From positions 24,251 to 88,250 of the forward strand of contig NZ_ATZF01000016.1 in the NCBI RefSeq assembly GCF_000428065.1: 64,000 nt of DNA, read 5' to 3'. A model generated the notes under the pieces. The model saw only the letters and a list, made by a program, of their open reading frames with translations. It did no database searches and was not told the DNA's origin. The position numbers and the translations under genes were made by a program. This document shows, piece after piece, positions 8,393 through 17,677 of the stretch; within the stretch, counting starts at the first letter, position 1, and the number at the start of each line of letters is the position of its first letter. Source of the DNA: Shimazuella kribbensis DSM 45090 (GTDB lineage Bacteria; Bacillota; Bacilli; Thermoactinomycetales; Thermoactinomycetaceae).

Positions 8393-9322
8393 TTAATCCG
8401 CCGTCTGTAAACATATTTCTCCAGAACCTATGATTACACTGGTACCTCCAATTTTTACTTCCTTATATTGCTCTCCCTCTTTCCCAATTGTGATATCAAT
8501 ATAACTCGGTCTTCCCATTTCAAACCCTTGTTCACTTCGAATGAAATACGTTTCTTGTTCAACAGGTGAGACCACTGCATGTTCCACTAAATATGCTCCT
8601 AAAGAACCACTCGCGTTTCCAGTTGCAGGATCTTCGGAAATACCCATTGCTGGGGCAAACATCCTACTATGAATGGTAGATGAAATATTTTCGGTTTCGG
8701 TTGTAAAGGTAAAAATATGTTGTATCTCCGGATTTCTACTAAAATGTTTCTCCCAAATGTCCATACGAAATTGGATTTTTTTTATTGCGTCAAGCGTACA
8801 AATCGGGATAAACAGAAAAGGTACACCTGTCGAGACAGTTTGAATCGGTAAAGCAGGATCTAGATCTTCTACCGATAAAGAAAATAAATCAGCAACATTT
8901 TGCCTGTCCTGATACACTTCACCAAACTCTGGTAATGGTTGTGTCATTTCCACTTTAGAAATACGAGATTGTTCCCTATAAACTTTTACAGGAATCTCCC
9001 CCACTTCCTCCTCTAAAACCCATTCGTTTACCCCTTCTTTTGTATCCAAAATCCCTTTATCTGCAAGCAAATATGCAGTTCCAATTGTGGGATGCCCAGC
9101 CATTGGCAGCTCTACTTTTGGCGTAAATATTCTCAGTCGTTTTTCCTTTTTCGCATCGGATGGGGTTTGAACAAACACGGTTTCGGATAAATTTAGTTCT
9201 CTGGCAATCGTTTGCATTGTTTCCGTTGGCAGATTAGTGTCATCATAAAACACAGCTAATTGATTACCGCCAAAAGGTTTTGTGGTAAATACATCAAGCA
9301 GAGCATAACGTAAAGCTTCCAT
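8393..9322 (-). CDS. PhzF family isomerase/epimerase-like protein
   Basis: Member of the PhzF (phenazine biosynthesis / diaminopimelate-epimerase-fold) family. 309 residues in two similar halves. Visible family motifs are VFTTKPFGGNQLAVF (about residues 10-24), LNLSETVFV with the conserved Glu (about residue 47), MAGHPTIGTAYLL (about residue 74), and in the second half EDPATGNASGSLGAYLVEH (about residue 231). Phenazine genes are absent nearby, so this is most likely one of the many stand-alone PhzF homologues of unknown substrate. It follows the amino-acid catabolism cluster on the same strand but is separated from it by a terminator. Confidence 0.9.
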   Translation of the reverse strand: MEALRYALLDVFTTKPFGGNQLAVFYDDTNLPTETMQTIARELNLSETVFVQTPSDAKKEKRLRIFTPKVELPMAGHPTIGTAYLLADKGILDTKEGVNEWVLEEEVGEIPVKVYREQSRISKVEMTQPLPEFGEVYQDRQNVADLFSLSVEDLDPALPIQTVSTGVPFLFIPICTLDAIKKIQFRMDIWEKHFSRNPEIQHIFTFTTETENISSTIHSRMFAPAMGISEDPATGNASGSLGAYLVEHAVVSPVEQETYFIRSEQGFEMGRPSYIDITIGKEGEQYKEVKIGGTSVIIGSGEICLQTAD

Positions 9323-9414
9323 TTGAAATCTCCTTCAGGGAATGATATGGACTTCAATAGTAAAAACAACGGACTAATTCTACCCTTATTTTAAATGATA
9401 CTGTCTCTCTCTAC

Positions 9415-9448
9415 GAACAAAAAGCACCCTTTTGAAAACAAGGATGCT
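9415..9448 (-). terminator. Terminator after the threonine dehydratase gene
   Basis: On the minus strand AGCATCCTT, an 8-base loop and AAGGGTGCT are followed by TTTTTG. It ends the LysR-divergent operon. Confidence 0.8.
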
Positions 9449-9455
9449 GCTAAAA

Positions 9456-10418
9456 CTACGTATGATTTGTAATGATATTGGCCAGCTTCCCAGCATCTAC
9501 ATTGCTACCGCTCAAAATAGTACATACTTTTTGACCAGTTACATCCAGATGTCCATTTAATAGAGCCGCAACACCTATGGCACCAGAACCTTCTACCATA
9601 TAATGATGCTCTTTGGCTAACCAATACATGGCGTGAGCAATTTCTTCTTCTTTCACCAAGATGATATCATCCACTACTTGAAGGGCGAGATCAAGATTTC
9701 CTTGTGTAATCCCACCATGCAATCCATCCGCAAGGGAGTCTTCATATGTTACATCTACGAGTTTCTTCTCTTTGAAAGAATAGTACCATGGAGGAGACGC
9801 ATGGGATTGCACACCGATCACTCGGATAGCGGGATTGATTGCTTTTGCTGCAACTGCTACTCCGCAAATCAATCCTCCCCCACCAGCAGGGACAACAAGG
9901 GTATCAAAATCAGGCTGCTCTAATAAAATTTCCAGCCCAACTGTACCTTGTCCAGCAATAATTTTGTTATCTTCAAATGCATGCACAAATGTCCTGCCTG
10001 TTGTCTTGGCTAGTTCGTATGCATGAGTTTCTGCCTCATCGTAATTATTTCCGAACTCCACTAACTCTGCACCATATCTGCGGATACCCGCTTTTTTTGT
10101 TTCTGGTGCAGTTTTTGGCACCACAATCAATGCTGAAATATGGAGGTGGGAAGATGCATAAGCCACGCCTTGAGCGTGATTACCAGCAGATGCCGTGATC
10201 ACTCCTTTAGCTCTCTCTTCATCTGTCAAAGAAAACAACTTCGTAAATGCTCCTCGAAGTTTAAAAGATCCTGTTGTTTGCAATGCTTCTACTTTAAACC
10301 ACACATCTGCTCCTGTTTGTTCAGATAAAACAGGAGCAGGCAAAAGTGGTGTGGCTTGTATTTGATCTTTGATAACTGCTTTAACTTGAATGACATCCAA
10401 TAAGGAAACGTTCAACAT
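9456..10418 (-). CDS. Threonine dehydratase-like PLP enzyme (threonine/serine deaminase)
   Basis: Fold-type II pyridoxal-phosphate enzyme predicted to deaminate threonine or serine to the 2-oxo acid and ammonia. The PLP lysine is in TTGSFKLRGAFTKL (about K55), the phosphate loop in VPAGGGGLICGVA (about residue 175), and the N-terminus LLDVIQVKAVIKDQIQATPLLPAPVLS is typical. At about 320 residues it lacks the C-terminal regulatory domain of IlvA, so it belongs to the catabolic (TdcB-like) or racemase class. The ATG at 10418 has GGAG upstream; an in-frame ATG five codons earlier has no such site. It is the last gene of the operon. Confidence 0.9.
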   Translation of the reverse strand: MLNVSLLDVIQVKAVIKDQIQATPLLPAPVLSEQTGADVWFKVEALQTTGSFKLRGAFTKLFSLTDEERAKGVITASAGNHAQGVAYASSHLHISALIVVPKTAPETKKAGIRRYGAELVEFGNNYDEAETHAYELAKTTGRTFVHAFEDNKIIAGQGTVGLEILLEQPDFDTLVVPAGGGGLICGVAVAAKAINPAIRVIGVQSHASPPWYYSFKEKKLVDVTYEDSLADGLHGGITQGNLDLALQVVDDIILVKEEEIAHAMYWLAKEHHYMVEGSGAIGVAALLNGHLDVTGQKVCTILSGSNVDAGKLANIITNHT

Positions 10419-10439
10419 GATGAAAAACTCCATTTCTTT

Positions 10440-11585
10440 TTACTCTTGATGCAAAATAAGTTCACAGAAAAAACGAATAGCCATTGATATCGATTCTTCA
10501 TCGATATCAAAACGAGGGTCGTGATGAGGATAGCTGCTCTTTTCACTATTCATCCCTACAAATAGGAAAGCCCCTGGTTTCTTTTGTAAATAAAACGAAA
10601 AATCTTCAGCAGCCATGGATGGTTCTATTGTCTCATATGTTTTTGCAGGAAAGGAAGTAACAATTACTTGTTTTACAAATTCACTGACATTGGAGTCATT
10701 AATGACAGGAGGTGTCCCTCGTAAAAGTTTAAAAGAAATGGATGCTCCATATGCTTCCGCAATTCCTTTTGCTACCCTTTCTAACTCAATAGGAAGCCAT
10801 TCTCTGACTTCATTGGTAAAAGCACGAAGTGTCCCATACAGCGTTGCTTCATGCGGAATAATATTATACGTTGTCCCCGCCACGACTTTACCAACCGTAA
10901 TAACAGCAGGCTCCATCGGATTGATTTTTCTGCTAATAATCGACTGAATACCACTGATCACTTGGCTCGCAACAAAAATCGGATCAATCGTCTCGTGAGG
11001 TAAAGCCCCATGTCCACCAGAACCATGAATAACCAATTCAAATTCATCTGAAGAGGCCATCATCGAACCAGATAATAATCCGATCTTTCCTTTCTTCAGT
11101 GGCTGCCAAAGATGTAACCCATAAATTTCATCTAGTAATTCCAATAATCCCTGTTCGATCAATGCTTCTGCTCCGCTAGGTCCCATCTCTTCTGCAGACT
11201 GGAAGACAAACACGAGATTCGGTTTAATCCGATAGCGATTTTCTGAGGCCCATTTGGCTACAGACAACAAAATGGCTGTATGACCATCATGACCACATAC
11301 ATGAGCAACACCAGATCGTTGAGAAATACAAGTCTTCTCCCCTTCCTCTTGGATGGGGAGTGCATCAATATCGGAACGCAAACCAATTGTCTTTGTACCA
11401 TCTGTTCCAGGAAGAAAAGCAACGAGGCTAGGCGCTTGATAATCTAATATTTCTAAACCCAAATCTTGAATATGTTTTTTGATATATTGATGTGTCTCCC
11501 ATTCTTGCCCAGATAGCTCTGGAAATTGATGAATATGACGACGATGGGCGATAGCCCATTCTGCTAATGTTGAACTTACTTCCAT
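10440..11585 (-). CDS. M20 family amidohydrolase (N-acyl-amino acid hydrolase)
   Basis: Zinc metallopeptidase of the M20D type, cutting N-acyl amino acids, hippurate-like substrates or short peptides in the cytoplasm. 381 residues. Metal-ligand motifs are visible: HVCGHDGHTAILL (about residue 93), FQSAEEMGPSGAEALIEQG (about residue 130), GHGALPHETIDP (about residue 191) and SMAAEDFSFYLQ (about residue 342). The dimerisation (lid) domain occupies the middle. It sits between the YfcC carrier and the deaminase; uptake of an acylated or peptide-bound amino acid followed by hydrolysis and deamination is a reasonable inference. Confidence 0.93.
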   Translation of the reverse strand: MEVSSTLAEWAIAHRRHIHQFPELSGQEWETHQYIKKHIQDLGLEILDYQAPSLVAFLPGTDGTKTIGLRSDIDALPIQEEGEKTCISQRSGVAHVCGHDGHTAILLSVAKWASENRYRIKPNLVFVFQSAEEMGPSGAEALIEQGLLELLDEIYGLHLWQPLKKGKIGLLSGSMMASSDEFELVIHGSGGHGALPHETIDPIFVASQVISGIQSIISRKINPMEPAVITVGKVVAGTTYNIIPHEATLYGTLRAFTNEVREWLPIELERVAKGIAEAYGASISFKLLRGTPPVINDSNVSEFVKQVIVTSFPAKTYETIEPSMAAEDFSFYLQKKPGAFLFVGMNSEKSSYPHHDPRFDIDEESISMAIRFFCELILHQE

Positions 11586-11603
11586 CGCTACCTACACTCC
11601 TTC

Positions 11604-13007
11604 TTAAAATGGTCCATAATTTATCGCATGCGCTACAATAACTGCTACAAGTCCAATGCCATATTGAATCAAGATCAGGGGTAAAATCCACTTCACCCAC
11701 CGTGACCAAGGAATACCTGCCAAAGCTAGTCCTGCCATAAAATAGCCTGAAGTAGGGAGGATAATGTTTCCGATTCCATCTTGCAAAGAGAAGGCTAATA
11801 CTGTTGTTTGTCGCGTTACTCCCACTAAATCGGCTAGAGGAGCAATAATAGGCATTGTCAATGCTGCTTGACCACTTCCAGATGGAACAATAAAGTTTAT
11901 CACTGCCTGAAAAACATAGATGCCAATCGCACTAAGGTAACCCGGAAAGGAATCCAATGCGGAAGCAGCAGTATATAAAATGGTGTCAATCACACGACCA
12001 TCCGTCAAAATCACTACTACTGCTTTTGCTACACCAATAATCAAAGCTCCTGAAATAAGCCCCGCAGAACCACCCATAAAACGATCTACAAAATCATTAG
12101 GGTGTATACGAGCGATGAATCCTACTACAATCGCAAGCAAGATAAACATCCCTGCAATCTCGGTCATATACCATCCATATTTGATAACCCCAAAGGCGAT
12201 CCATACAAAATTGAGTAAAAAACAGATGAGAACTGCTTTGTGTCTCCCTGTAAAAGTGACATCCGTTTTGTTAGGATCAATTTTACTGTACCTGCCATCT
12301 CCGAAAAATCCTTTGCTGGGATCTTTTTTTACTCGGACAGCATGGCGGTATATAAACCACACACCAACGAGATACATGATAACAAATAAAACAATCCGAA
12401 ATCCGATGCCAGAAAACATAGGTAATTTCGCAATTCCTTGGGCAACACCGACTGTAAACGGATTCATCACAGCAGTCGCAAATCCGATAGAAGCTCCAAC
12501 CAATACGATGGCTGCTCCTGTTAATACATCAAAACCTAATGATAACGATAGAGAGATGAGGATCGGAATATAGACGAGCGTCTCTTCTGCCATCCCGATA
12601 AGGGAACCGCCAATAGCAAAAAAGAGCATCATAAAAGGGATGAGCCACTTTTCCTTATTTCCAAGTTTTCGAGAAATACTAAAAATGAATGCTTCAATAG
12701 CTCCAGTTGAAACGATAATTCCAAATGCTCCACCGATGATAAGAACAAAGAAAATAATATCACCAGCTTCTACCATACCTTTGTGAAAAGACCCTGCAAA
12801 ATCCATAAGGTTTAAAGAAGCAGAATCAACATGCTTATACGAATTTGGTACTACTATACTTCTTCCATCTACCTCTGTTCTCGAATATTCACCTGCTGGC
12901 AAAATATAAGTCAGAATTAGAGCAATAGCAAGTACAATCGTCAATAGTACGAAAACATTTATTTCTTTTGTTTTTTGAGAAATAGATAATGGAGTTGACT
13001 TGTTCAC
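11604..13007 (-). CDS. YfcC family basic amino acid / C4-dicarboxylate-type transporter
   Basis: Polytopic membrane protein of the YfcC (DcuC-related, C4-dicarboxylate anaerobic carrier superfamily) type, 467 residues, with about 12 hydrophobic segments. The N-terminal signature ILTYILPAGEYSRTEVDGR (about residues 35-53) and the internal AVMNPFTVGVAQGIA and NFIVPSGSGQAALTMPIIAPL segments are typical. Members are annotated as arginine/ornithine or peptide/amino acid carriers, but the substrate is unproven. Its position next to ornithine-cyclodeaminase-like and M20 genes favours an amino acid derivative. Confidence 0.9.
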   Translation of the reverse strand: MNKSTPLSISQKTKEINVFVLLTIVLAIALILTYILPAGEYSRTEVDGRSIVVPNSYKHVDSASLNLMDFAGSFHKGMVEAGDIIFFVLIIGGAFGIIVSTGAIEAFIFSISRKLGNKEKWLIPFMMLFFAIGGSLIGMAEETLVYIPILISLSLSLGFDVLTGAAIVLVGASIGFATAVMNPFTVGVAQGIAKLPMFSGIGFRIVLFVIMYLVGVWFIYRHAVRVKKDPSKGFFGDGRYSKIDPNKTDVTFTGRHKAVLICFLLNFVWIAFGVIKYGWYMTEIAGMFILLAIVVGFIARIHPNDFVDRFMGGSAGLISGALIIGVAKAVVVILTDGRVIDTILYTAASALDSFPGYLSAIGIYVFQAVINFIVPSGSGQAALTMPIIAPLADLVGVTRQTTVLAFSLQDGIGNIILPTSGYFMAGLALAGIPWSRWVKWILPLILIQYGIGLVAVIVAHAINYGPF

Positions 13008-13191
13008 TTGTCTCGTTCCTCCTAATGGCTAGCAGACTATTTTAATAGAATGTAAAAATATAAATCAAGACACACTTTTATACACTCTATATTTAGAAAG
13101 ATTCTAGCATAGCAATCATAATGATAACTAATTAATTTAATCAATAGTAATCATTATAAAATTTTATATTTTATTATATATAAAAATAAGT

Positions 13192-13224
13192 GACCGCATG
13201 AAAAAACCTTCTTTTCATGCGGTC
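13192..13224 (-). terminator. Hairpin after the aminotransferase gene
   Basis: A perfect 13-base inverted repeat GACCGCATGAAAA / TTTTCATGCGGTC sits just after the aminotransferase stop codon and before the YfcC carrier gene. It may be a partial terminator that separates the two enzyme genes from the carrier gene, which has about 180 bases of AT-rich upstream DNA of its own. Confidence 0.7.
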
Positions 13225-13231
13225 AAGGATT

Positions 13232-14356
13232 CTATTTATTTACTTGTCGAATAAAGTCCGATACTTTTTCCAGTCCTTGTATTAGCACATCGGTCGCGCA
13301 AGCATAGCCGATTCGCACAGTCCCCTCTAGATCAAAGCATGAACCAGGGGTTAGGAAAGCACCATTAGCTCGGAACAATTGTAAACAAAAATCTTCTGAC
13401 GTAAGTGGCAAATCAAAGTGTAGAAGAGCGGTAGTTCCTGCCTGTGGTTTTACATAATGAATTGCTGGTTCACTAGCTACCCAGTTGTCTAAAATAGCTA
13501 GATTTTCGCGAACAATCTTCAGATTTCGCTCTAGTATCTTATCGTAGTTTCGAAGAGCGTGCACGGCAAGCATGTCATCGATCAAACCACAACTAATCGT
13601 CGTATAATCTCGATGTTTTAAACATTCTTTTATGACCTCTGGAGAAGCAGCAATCCATCCCAATCGAAGACCAGCTAAAGATAAGACTTTGGACATACTC
13701 GACGTACTAATCCCTTTTTCATACAAATCTACGATAGAAGAAATTTTTACGTCTTCTTGTAGTAGATTGCGATATACTTCATCACTGAGTATGTAAGCAT
13801 TTGCTTCTCTCGCAATCGCCACAATCTCCTTTAACATCTCATCATCCATCAAGGCACCTGTTGGATTATTCGGGTTATTGATAATGATTAATTTGGTATT
13901 ATCCTTCACAAGTTTTCGAAGCTCGTCCAGATCAGGTAAGTAATTATTTTCTTTACGAAGAGAAAGTAGATCCACACTTGCTCCAAACGATTTAGGTACA
14001 TCGTACAGCTGTTGATAAGTTGGGTGTACTGCAATCACATGATCGCTTGGACCAACAAGAGAGTAAAGAACTAAAAAGTTAGCACCAATAGCGCCATTCA
14101 TCAGAAGTACTTGGTCTTCGGTTACGGATGTATAGGAACTAGCAATGCGTTGTCGAAACTCAGGAGAACCGATTATATGTCCATAAGTCAATTTTTGTTT
14201 CGCAACATGTTCAAAAAAATCAGCTGGCTGTGTACCATCTAATTGAATGAGTTCCTTCACCGTTAACGAATCTACACAAGTTTCCGCAATATTATAAATT
14301 GCTTCGTGTTCATACTCATTCATCCATTCTTCTACTGCAAATGCTGGAATACGCAT
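13232..14356 (-). CDS. Class I/II PLP-dependent aminotransferase
   Basis: Fold-type I aminotransferase of 374 residues. PLP-binding features: the Asn-rich IINNPNNPTGALM loop (about residue 164), the Asp/Tyr of ILSDEVYRNLL (about residue 195) and the Schiff-base lysine in SSMSKVLSLAGLRLGW (about K225). The N-terminal IPAFAVEEWMNEYE is shared with a subgroup (capreomycidine-synthase-like aminotransferases) that I recall beside ornithine-cyclodeaminase-like genes. It lies 20 bases after the cyclodeaminase-like gene on the same transcript. The substrate is not known. Confidence 0.92.
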   Translation of the reverse strand: MRIPAFAVEEWMNEYEHEAIYNIAETCVDSLTVKELIQLDGTQPADFFEHVAKQKLTYGHIIGSPEFRQRIASSYTSVTEDQVLLMNGAIGANFLVLYSLVGPSDHVIAVHPTYQQLYDVPKSFGASVDLLSLRKENNYLPDLDELRKLVKDNTKLIIINNPNNPTGALMDDEMLKEIVAIAREANAYILSDEVYRNLLQEDVKISSIVDLYEKGISTSSMSKVLSLAGLRLGWIAASPEVIKECLKHRDYTTISCGLIDDMLAVHALRNYDKILERNLKIVRENLAILDNWVASEPAIHYVKPQAGTTALLHFDLPLTSEDFCLQLFRANGAFLTPGSCFDLEGTVRIGYACATDVLIQGLEKVSDFIRQVNK

Positions 14357-14375
14357 GTGATACCCTCTTTTCCGT

Positions 14376-15425
14376 TTAAATATCTGCTACTACACCAGAA
14401 CCATTTTTCTCCGCTTCTTTTAAAATGGATTCAGCGGTAAGCAAATCTTGTAGCGCAATGCCTGTACTATCAAATACAGTAATATCATGATCTGATGTTC
14501 TACTCGGTTTCCGTCCGCGAATAACACTACCGATTTCGATCAACGCATCTTTTTGTATGGTTCCTTTTTTAATAGGAATTTCAGTTTCACCGACATTTAC
14601 GGCTTGCGTAACATCATCTACAAACACTTTGGCGTTAGCATAAATATGTTCATCTAGTTCTTGTTTTCCTTCCATATCTGCACCAAGGCAAGTGATATGG
14701 GTACCAGCTTTTACCCACTCTTTCTTAATCAAGGCTTGTTTGGAAGGGGTTGCCGTATTAATTACATCAGCTTCTGCAGTAGCAAGTGCTATATCTTGTA
14801 CAACTTCAAAAGGAACATGGATCCTTCTTACCATTTCGTCATAAAATTCCTGATCTGATCGGTAAGGCGCGAGCAATCCCAGACATTTTTCTCTAATCGT
14901 TGTACAAAAAGCTGTTGCTCGTTCTACTGATCTTGGGTTGTACACCAATACTTTTTCTATGTTTTCAAGTACCATTAATGTTGCAAGAATATGATAAGGT
15001 CCAAGATGACCAGAACCGACAGATAATAGCACTTTGGAATCTGCTCTAGCAAACTGTTTTGCACCAACACCGGCCGCAGCTCCTGTACGCATTAAGGTGA
15101 TCGCTTCTCCACTCATGATCCCAATAGGTGCTCCCGTTTTACTATCTAAGACCATAACGGTTCCGATAATGGCAGGCAAACCTTTAGCTGGATTTTCTCC
15201 AAACCAAGATACTAGTTTTAAACCAAATATATTTGCACCAGCTAAATGACCGGATTTGATATCCATATCGGCTACACCAGGTTCAAATTCATGAAAGACC
15301 ATAGGAAACAAAGTTGCTTTCTGCTCGTCTTTTAATGTATATGCTCTCTCTACAATTTCCAAACAACTTCTCATATCGAGATTTTCTTGTATAGCTGCTT
15401 GATTTAAAACCCGAAATGGAAACAT
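14376..15425 (-). CDS. Ornithine cyclodeaminase / mu-crystallin family protein
   Basis: NAD(P)-binding protein of the ornithine cyclodeaminase/mu-crystallin family (349 residues). The Rossmann segment is VLLSVGSGHLGPYHILATLMVLENIEKVLVYNPRS (about residue 125-160), and the family motif ITLMRTGAAAGVGAKQFARADS precedes it. Relatives with this extended N-terminus (DIKSGHLAGANIFGLKLVSWFGENPAKGLPAI) are often labelled tyramine oxidase subunit B, a name with little support. First gene of the operon, divergent from the LysR gene. It may reduce an imine or cyclise a diamino acid; the reaction cannot be told from sequence. Confidence 0.88.
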   Translation of the reverse strand: MFPFRVLNQAAIQENLDMRSCLEIVERAYTLKDEQKATLFPMVFHEFEPGVADMDIKSGHLAGANIFGLKLVSWFGENPAKGLPAIIGTVMVLDSKTGAPIGIMSGEAITLMRTGAAAGVGAKQFARADSKVLLSVGSGHLGPYHILATLMVLENIEKVLVYNPRSVERATAFCTTIREKCLGLLAPYRSDQEFYDEMVRRIHVPFEVVQDIALATAEADVINTATPSKQALIKKEWVKAGTHITCLGADMEGKQELDEHIYANAKVFVDDVTQAVNVGETEIPIKKGTIQKDALIEIGSVIRGRKPSRTSDHDITVFDSTGIALQDLLTAESILKEAEKNGSGVVADI

Positions 15426-15444
15426 ACGACAGCTCCTCTCAATT

Positions 15445-15456
15445 GCAAACGTTTGC
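15445..15456. promoter_or_regulatory. Perfect 12-base palindrome, candidate operator
   Basis: GCAAACGTTTGC lies 20 bases upstream of the cyclodeaminase-like start, in the 140-base gap to the divergent LysR gene. It resembles a LacI/CcpA-type (cre) operator centre (AACGTT), with mismatches at the flanks of the cre consensus. Its location would place it in the 5' leader or promoter of the operon. Confidence 0.4.
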
Positions 15457-15565
15457 TATTTTCGATACCATAATCTAAACGATAATCTACCATAGTCGAA
15501 TAACAATCTGAAATTAAAAGAATTAATAGCATCTATAAAAAATCATAAAGAAGGGATGTTTTGTT

Positions 15566-16435
15566 TTGGAGCTTCGCAATTTACGTACCTTTCAAGTGGT
15601 CGCTGAACATTTAAATTTATCCAAAGCAGCTGAAATCCTTCGATATACACAACCAACGATTACGTTACAGATTCAAGCTTTAGAAAGAGAAATTGGCTAT
15701 CCACTCATCCAAAGAATTCGAAAAAAAACCTTTTTGACACCTGCTGGTACAATTCTTAAAGAACATGTTGATGAGTTGTTCGAAGTGATCAGAAATATGG
15801 AAACAGCATTGCAAACCATGCAAGGTCCGTCAGGTCAACTACGTATAGCAGCACCTGAATTTTATTGTGTTCACCATCTTACTCCTGTCATTCGGGATTA
15901 TTTTCGCCTTTACCCCTTAGTAAAACTAGAGTTAATCTCTTGTCACAGTAAAGATGCCATTCTTCATGTTTTAAATAACCGAGCCGATTTTGCTGTCATC
16001 GCTGGTGAAAGTAGCAAAACAGAAATACAGGAACACACCATAGATGAAGAAGAAGTATTATTGGTCGCATCCAAAGATCTAATCACAGAGCCATCTGACA
16101 TCAGTAAACTAAAGCAATTCCCATTCTTCATGCATCACGATCAATGTAATTTTGTCGATGTAATCAAAAGCAGTTTAGCAGAATACAATCTCAGTCCCGA
16201 ATGGATCATAGAATCTGGCAGCGAAGAAGCAATAAAAAAAGCGGTTCTCCAAGCTTCTGGCTGGGCACTTCTCAGCTCCAAATCGATAGAATCAGAACGA
16301 AACAACAAATCCATCTTAAAAATCAAGATTGCCGATCGAAAAATAAAAACAAACGCAATCTTTCTACAAAATCGTGCAAATGAACCAAATATTATGAGCT
16401 TTCATCAACTTTTGAAAGAGAATTGGCCAGCTTAA
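15566..16435 (+). CDS. LysR family transcriptional regulator
   Basis: 289 residues. The N-terminal winged helix-turn-helix (residues 1-60: MELRNLRTFQVVAEHLNLSK then AAEILRYTQPTITLQIQALE) is followed by the linker helix and a periplasmic-binding-protein-like effector domain (about 90-289). Starts at TTG; AAGGGATG is upstream. Divergent from the amino-acid catabolism operon and separated by 140 bases, the classical arrangement for a regulator controlling the neighbouring operon in response to a pathway metabolite. Confidence 0.93.
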   Translation: MELRNLRTFQVVAEHLNLSKAAEILRYTQPTITLQIQALEREIGYPLIQRIRKKTFLTPAGTILKEHVDELFEVIRNMETALQTMQGPSGQLRIAAPEFYCVHHLTPVIRDYFRLYPLVKLELISCHSKDAILHVLNNRADFAVIAGESSKTEIQEHTIDEEEVLLVASKDLITEPSDISKLKQFPFFMHHDQCNFVDVIKSSLAEYNLSPEWIIESGSEEAIKKAVLQASGWALLSSKSIESERNNKSILKIKIADRKIKTNAIFLQNRANEPNIMSFHQLLKENWPA

Positions 16436-16538
16436 TTATGTAGAAAATTATACATACTATAAGAAATTCCAATTCGTCATTTGCACACATAGGCTGTAAA
16501 GTAAACACATACGAAACAACTGCAAAGAGGGATCATGA

Positions 16539-17453
16539 ATGCTATCACCACGTTTTCTACTTCTCTTGAGTGTTATTGCTATGTCTTTTACGCCTATTCT
16601 TATTTCTTCCCTTACCATGCCTCCATCGGTTATCGGAATGTATCGGTTATGGATTGTTTTGATTCTCTTCCTTCCTTTGTTTATCAAAGATCGGAAACAC
16701 TTTCACGCAGTCCCTTTAAAATCCATTTTGCTTGCTTGTCTGTCAGGGCTATTTCTTGCAGCTCATTTTTTGCTAGGTATTATCGCTTTGCGATATACCA
16801 CTATCGCTAGTAATACAATCCTCATTACGCTGGAACCTTTGATTGTATTTATCGGAAGTATCCTATTGTTTAAAGATAAATTGAATCTTCGCTCGGCTTT
16901 CAGCATGATTATTGCCATGATGGGTGCATTATGGATGGCTCTATCTGACTTTCTTCATACGGATGCAATAGCACCAAATCTTATACTAGGTGATGCGTTG
17001 ACCATACTTGGTACGATTTCCATTTCCATCTATATGTTGATTGGACAATTCCTTGTGAAGAAGATGCATGTGAGTGTATACAATTTTTATGTTTTCGCCT
17101 TTTCTGGTACAGTTTTGCTGCTAACCAATGTGATCATGGATCAACCCTTTATTGAGTATTCCTCTGAGCAATGGGGTTATCTCTTTCTATTAGCGATTGT
17201 ACCTACTATCTTTGGTATCTATTTGCAAAATTGGTTACTAAAACATATAAGTGCTTTGGTACTATCTGTCAGTATTTTAGGTATACCTATTGGTTCCAAT
17301 ATATTGGTTTTCTTGATTTATGGTCATGTTCCAACTTTGATGCAGATTGGAGCATGTATGGTAACGATGATCGGGGTTTGGATGTTTTTAAAACAAAAAG
17401 GGAAACCGATGGAGATATTGGAAGAACCTGAAACTGGTGCAGAAAAAGTATAA
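16539..17453 (+). CDS. EamA/DMT family transporter
   Basis: 304-residue drug/metabolite transporter with about ten hydrophobic segments in two EamA repeats (residues 10-140 and 155-290). The SNTILITLEPLIVFIGSILLF segment in the first repeat and its counterpart in the second are typical of the family. AGAGGG precedes the ATG at 16539; an out-of-frame ATG four bases earlier is ignored. Substrate unknown; metabolite or amino acid export is usual for the family. Confidence 0.9.
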   Translation: MLSPRFLLLLSVIAMSFTPILISSLTMPPSVIGMYRLWIVLILFLPLFIKDRKHFHAVPLKSILLACLSGLFLAAHFLLGIIALRYTTIASNTILITLEPLIVFIGSILLFKDKLNLRSAFSMIIAMMGALWMALSDFLHTDAIAPNLILGDALTILGTISISIYMLIGQFLVKKMHVSVYNFYVFAFSGTVLLLTNVIMDQPFIEYSSEQWGYLFLLAIVPTIFGIYLQNWLLKHISALVLSVSILGIPIGSNILVFLIYGHVPTLMQIGACMVTMIGVWMFLKQKGKPMEILEEPETGAEKV

Positions 17454-17482
17454 TTCTTTCTGTGAATTCTCCTTCTAAATAC

Positions 17483-17538
17483 AAATGGACCGACTGTTTG
17501 CTACCTATGCAAAGCAAATTCAGTCGATCCATTTTTTT
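17483..17538 (+). terminator. Terminator of the EamA transporter gene
   Basis: AAATGGA-CGACTG and CAGTCG-TCCATTT form the stem, with an inner TTTGC/GCAAA pairing, followed by a run of T. Confidence 0.8.
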
Positions 17539-17677
17539 ATTCTGCAAATCGTTCCATGTCTTAAGAGAAAAATTTTTCCTTTCTCCCTATCCTTTTATTT
17601 TGAAATGCTTATTTACAGATCGTAAATTATTAGTTACTATTTTAGTGGTCACTAATAGACATGAGGGGAAATCATAG

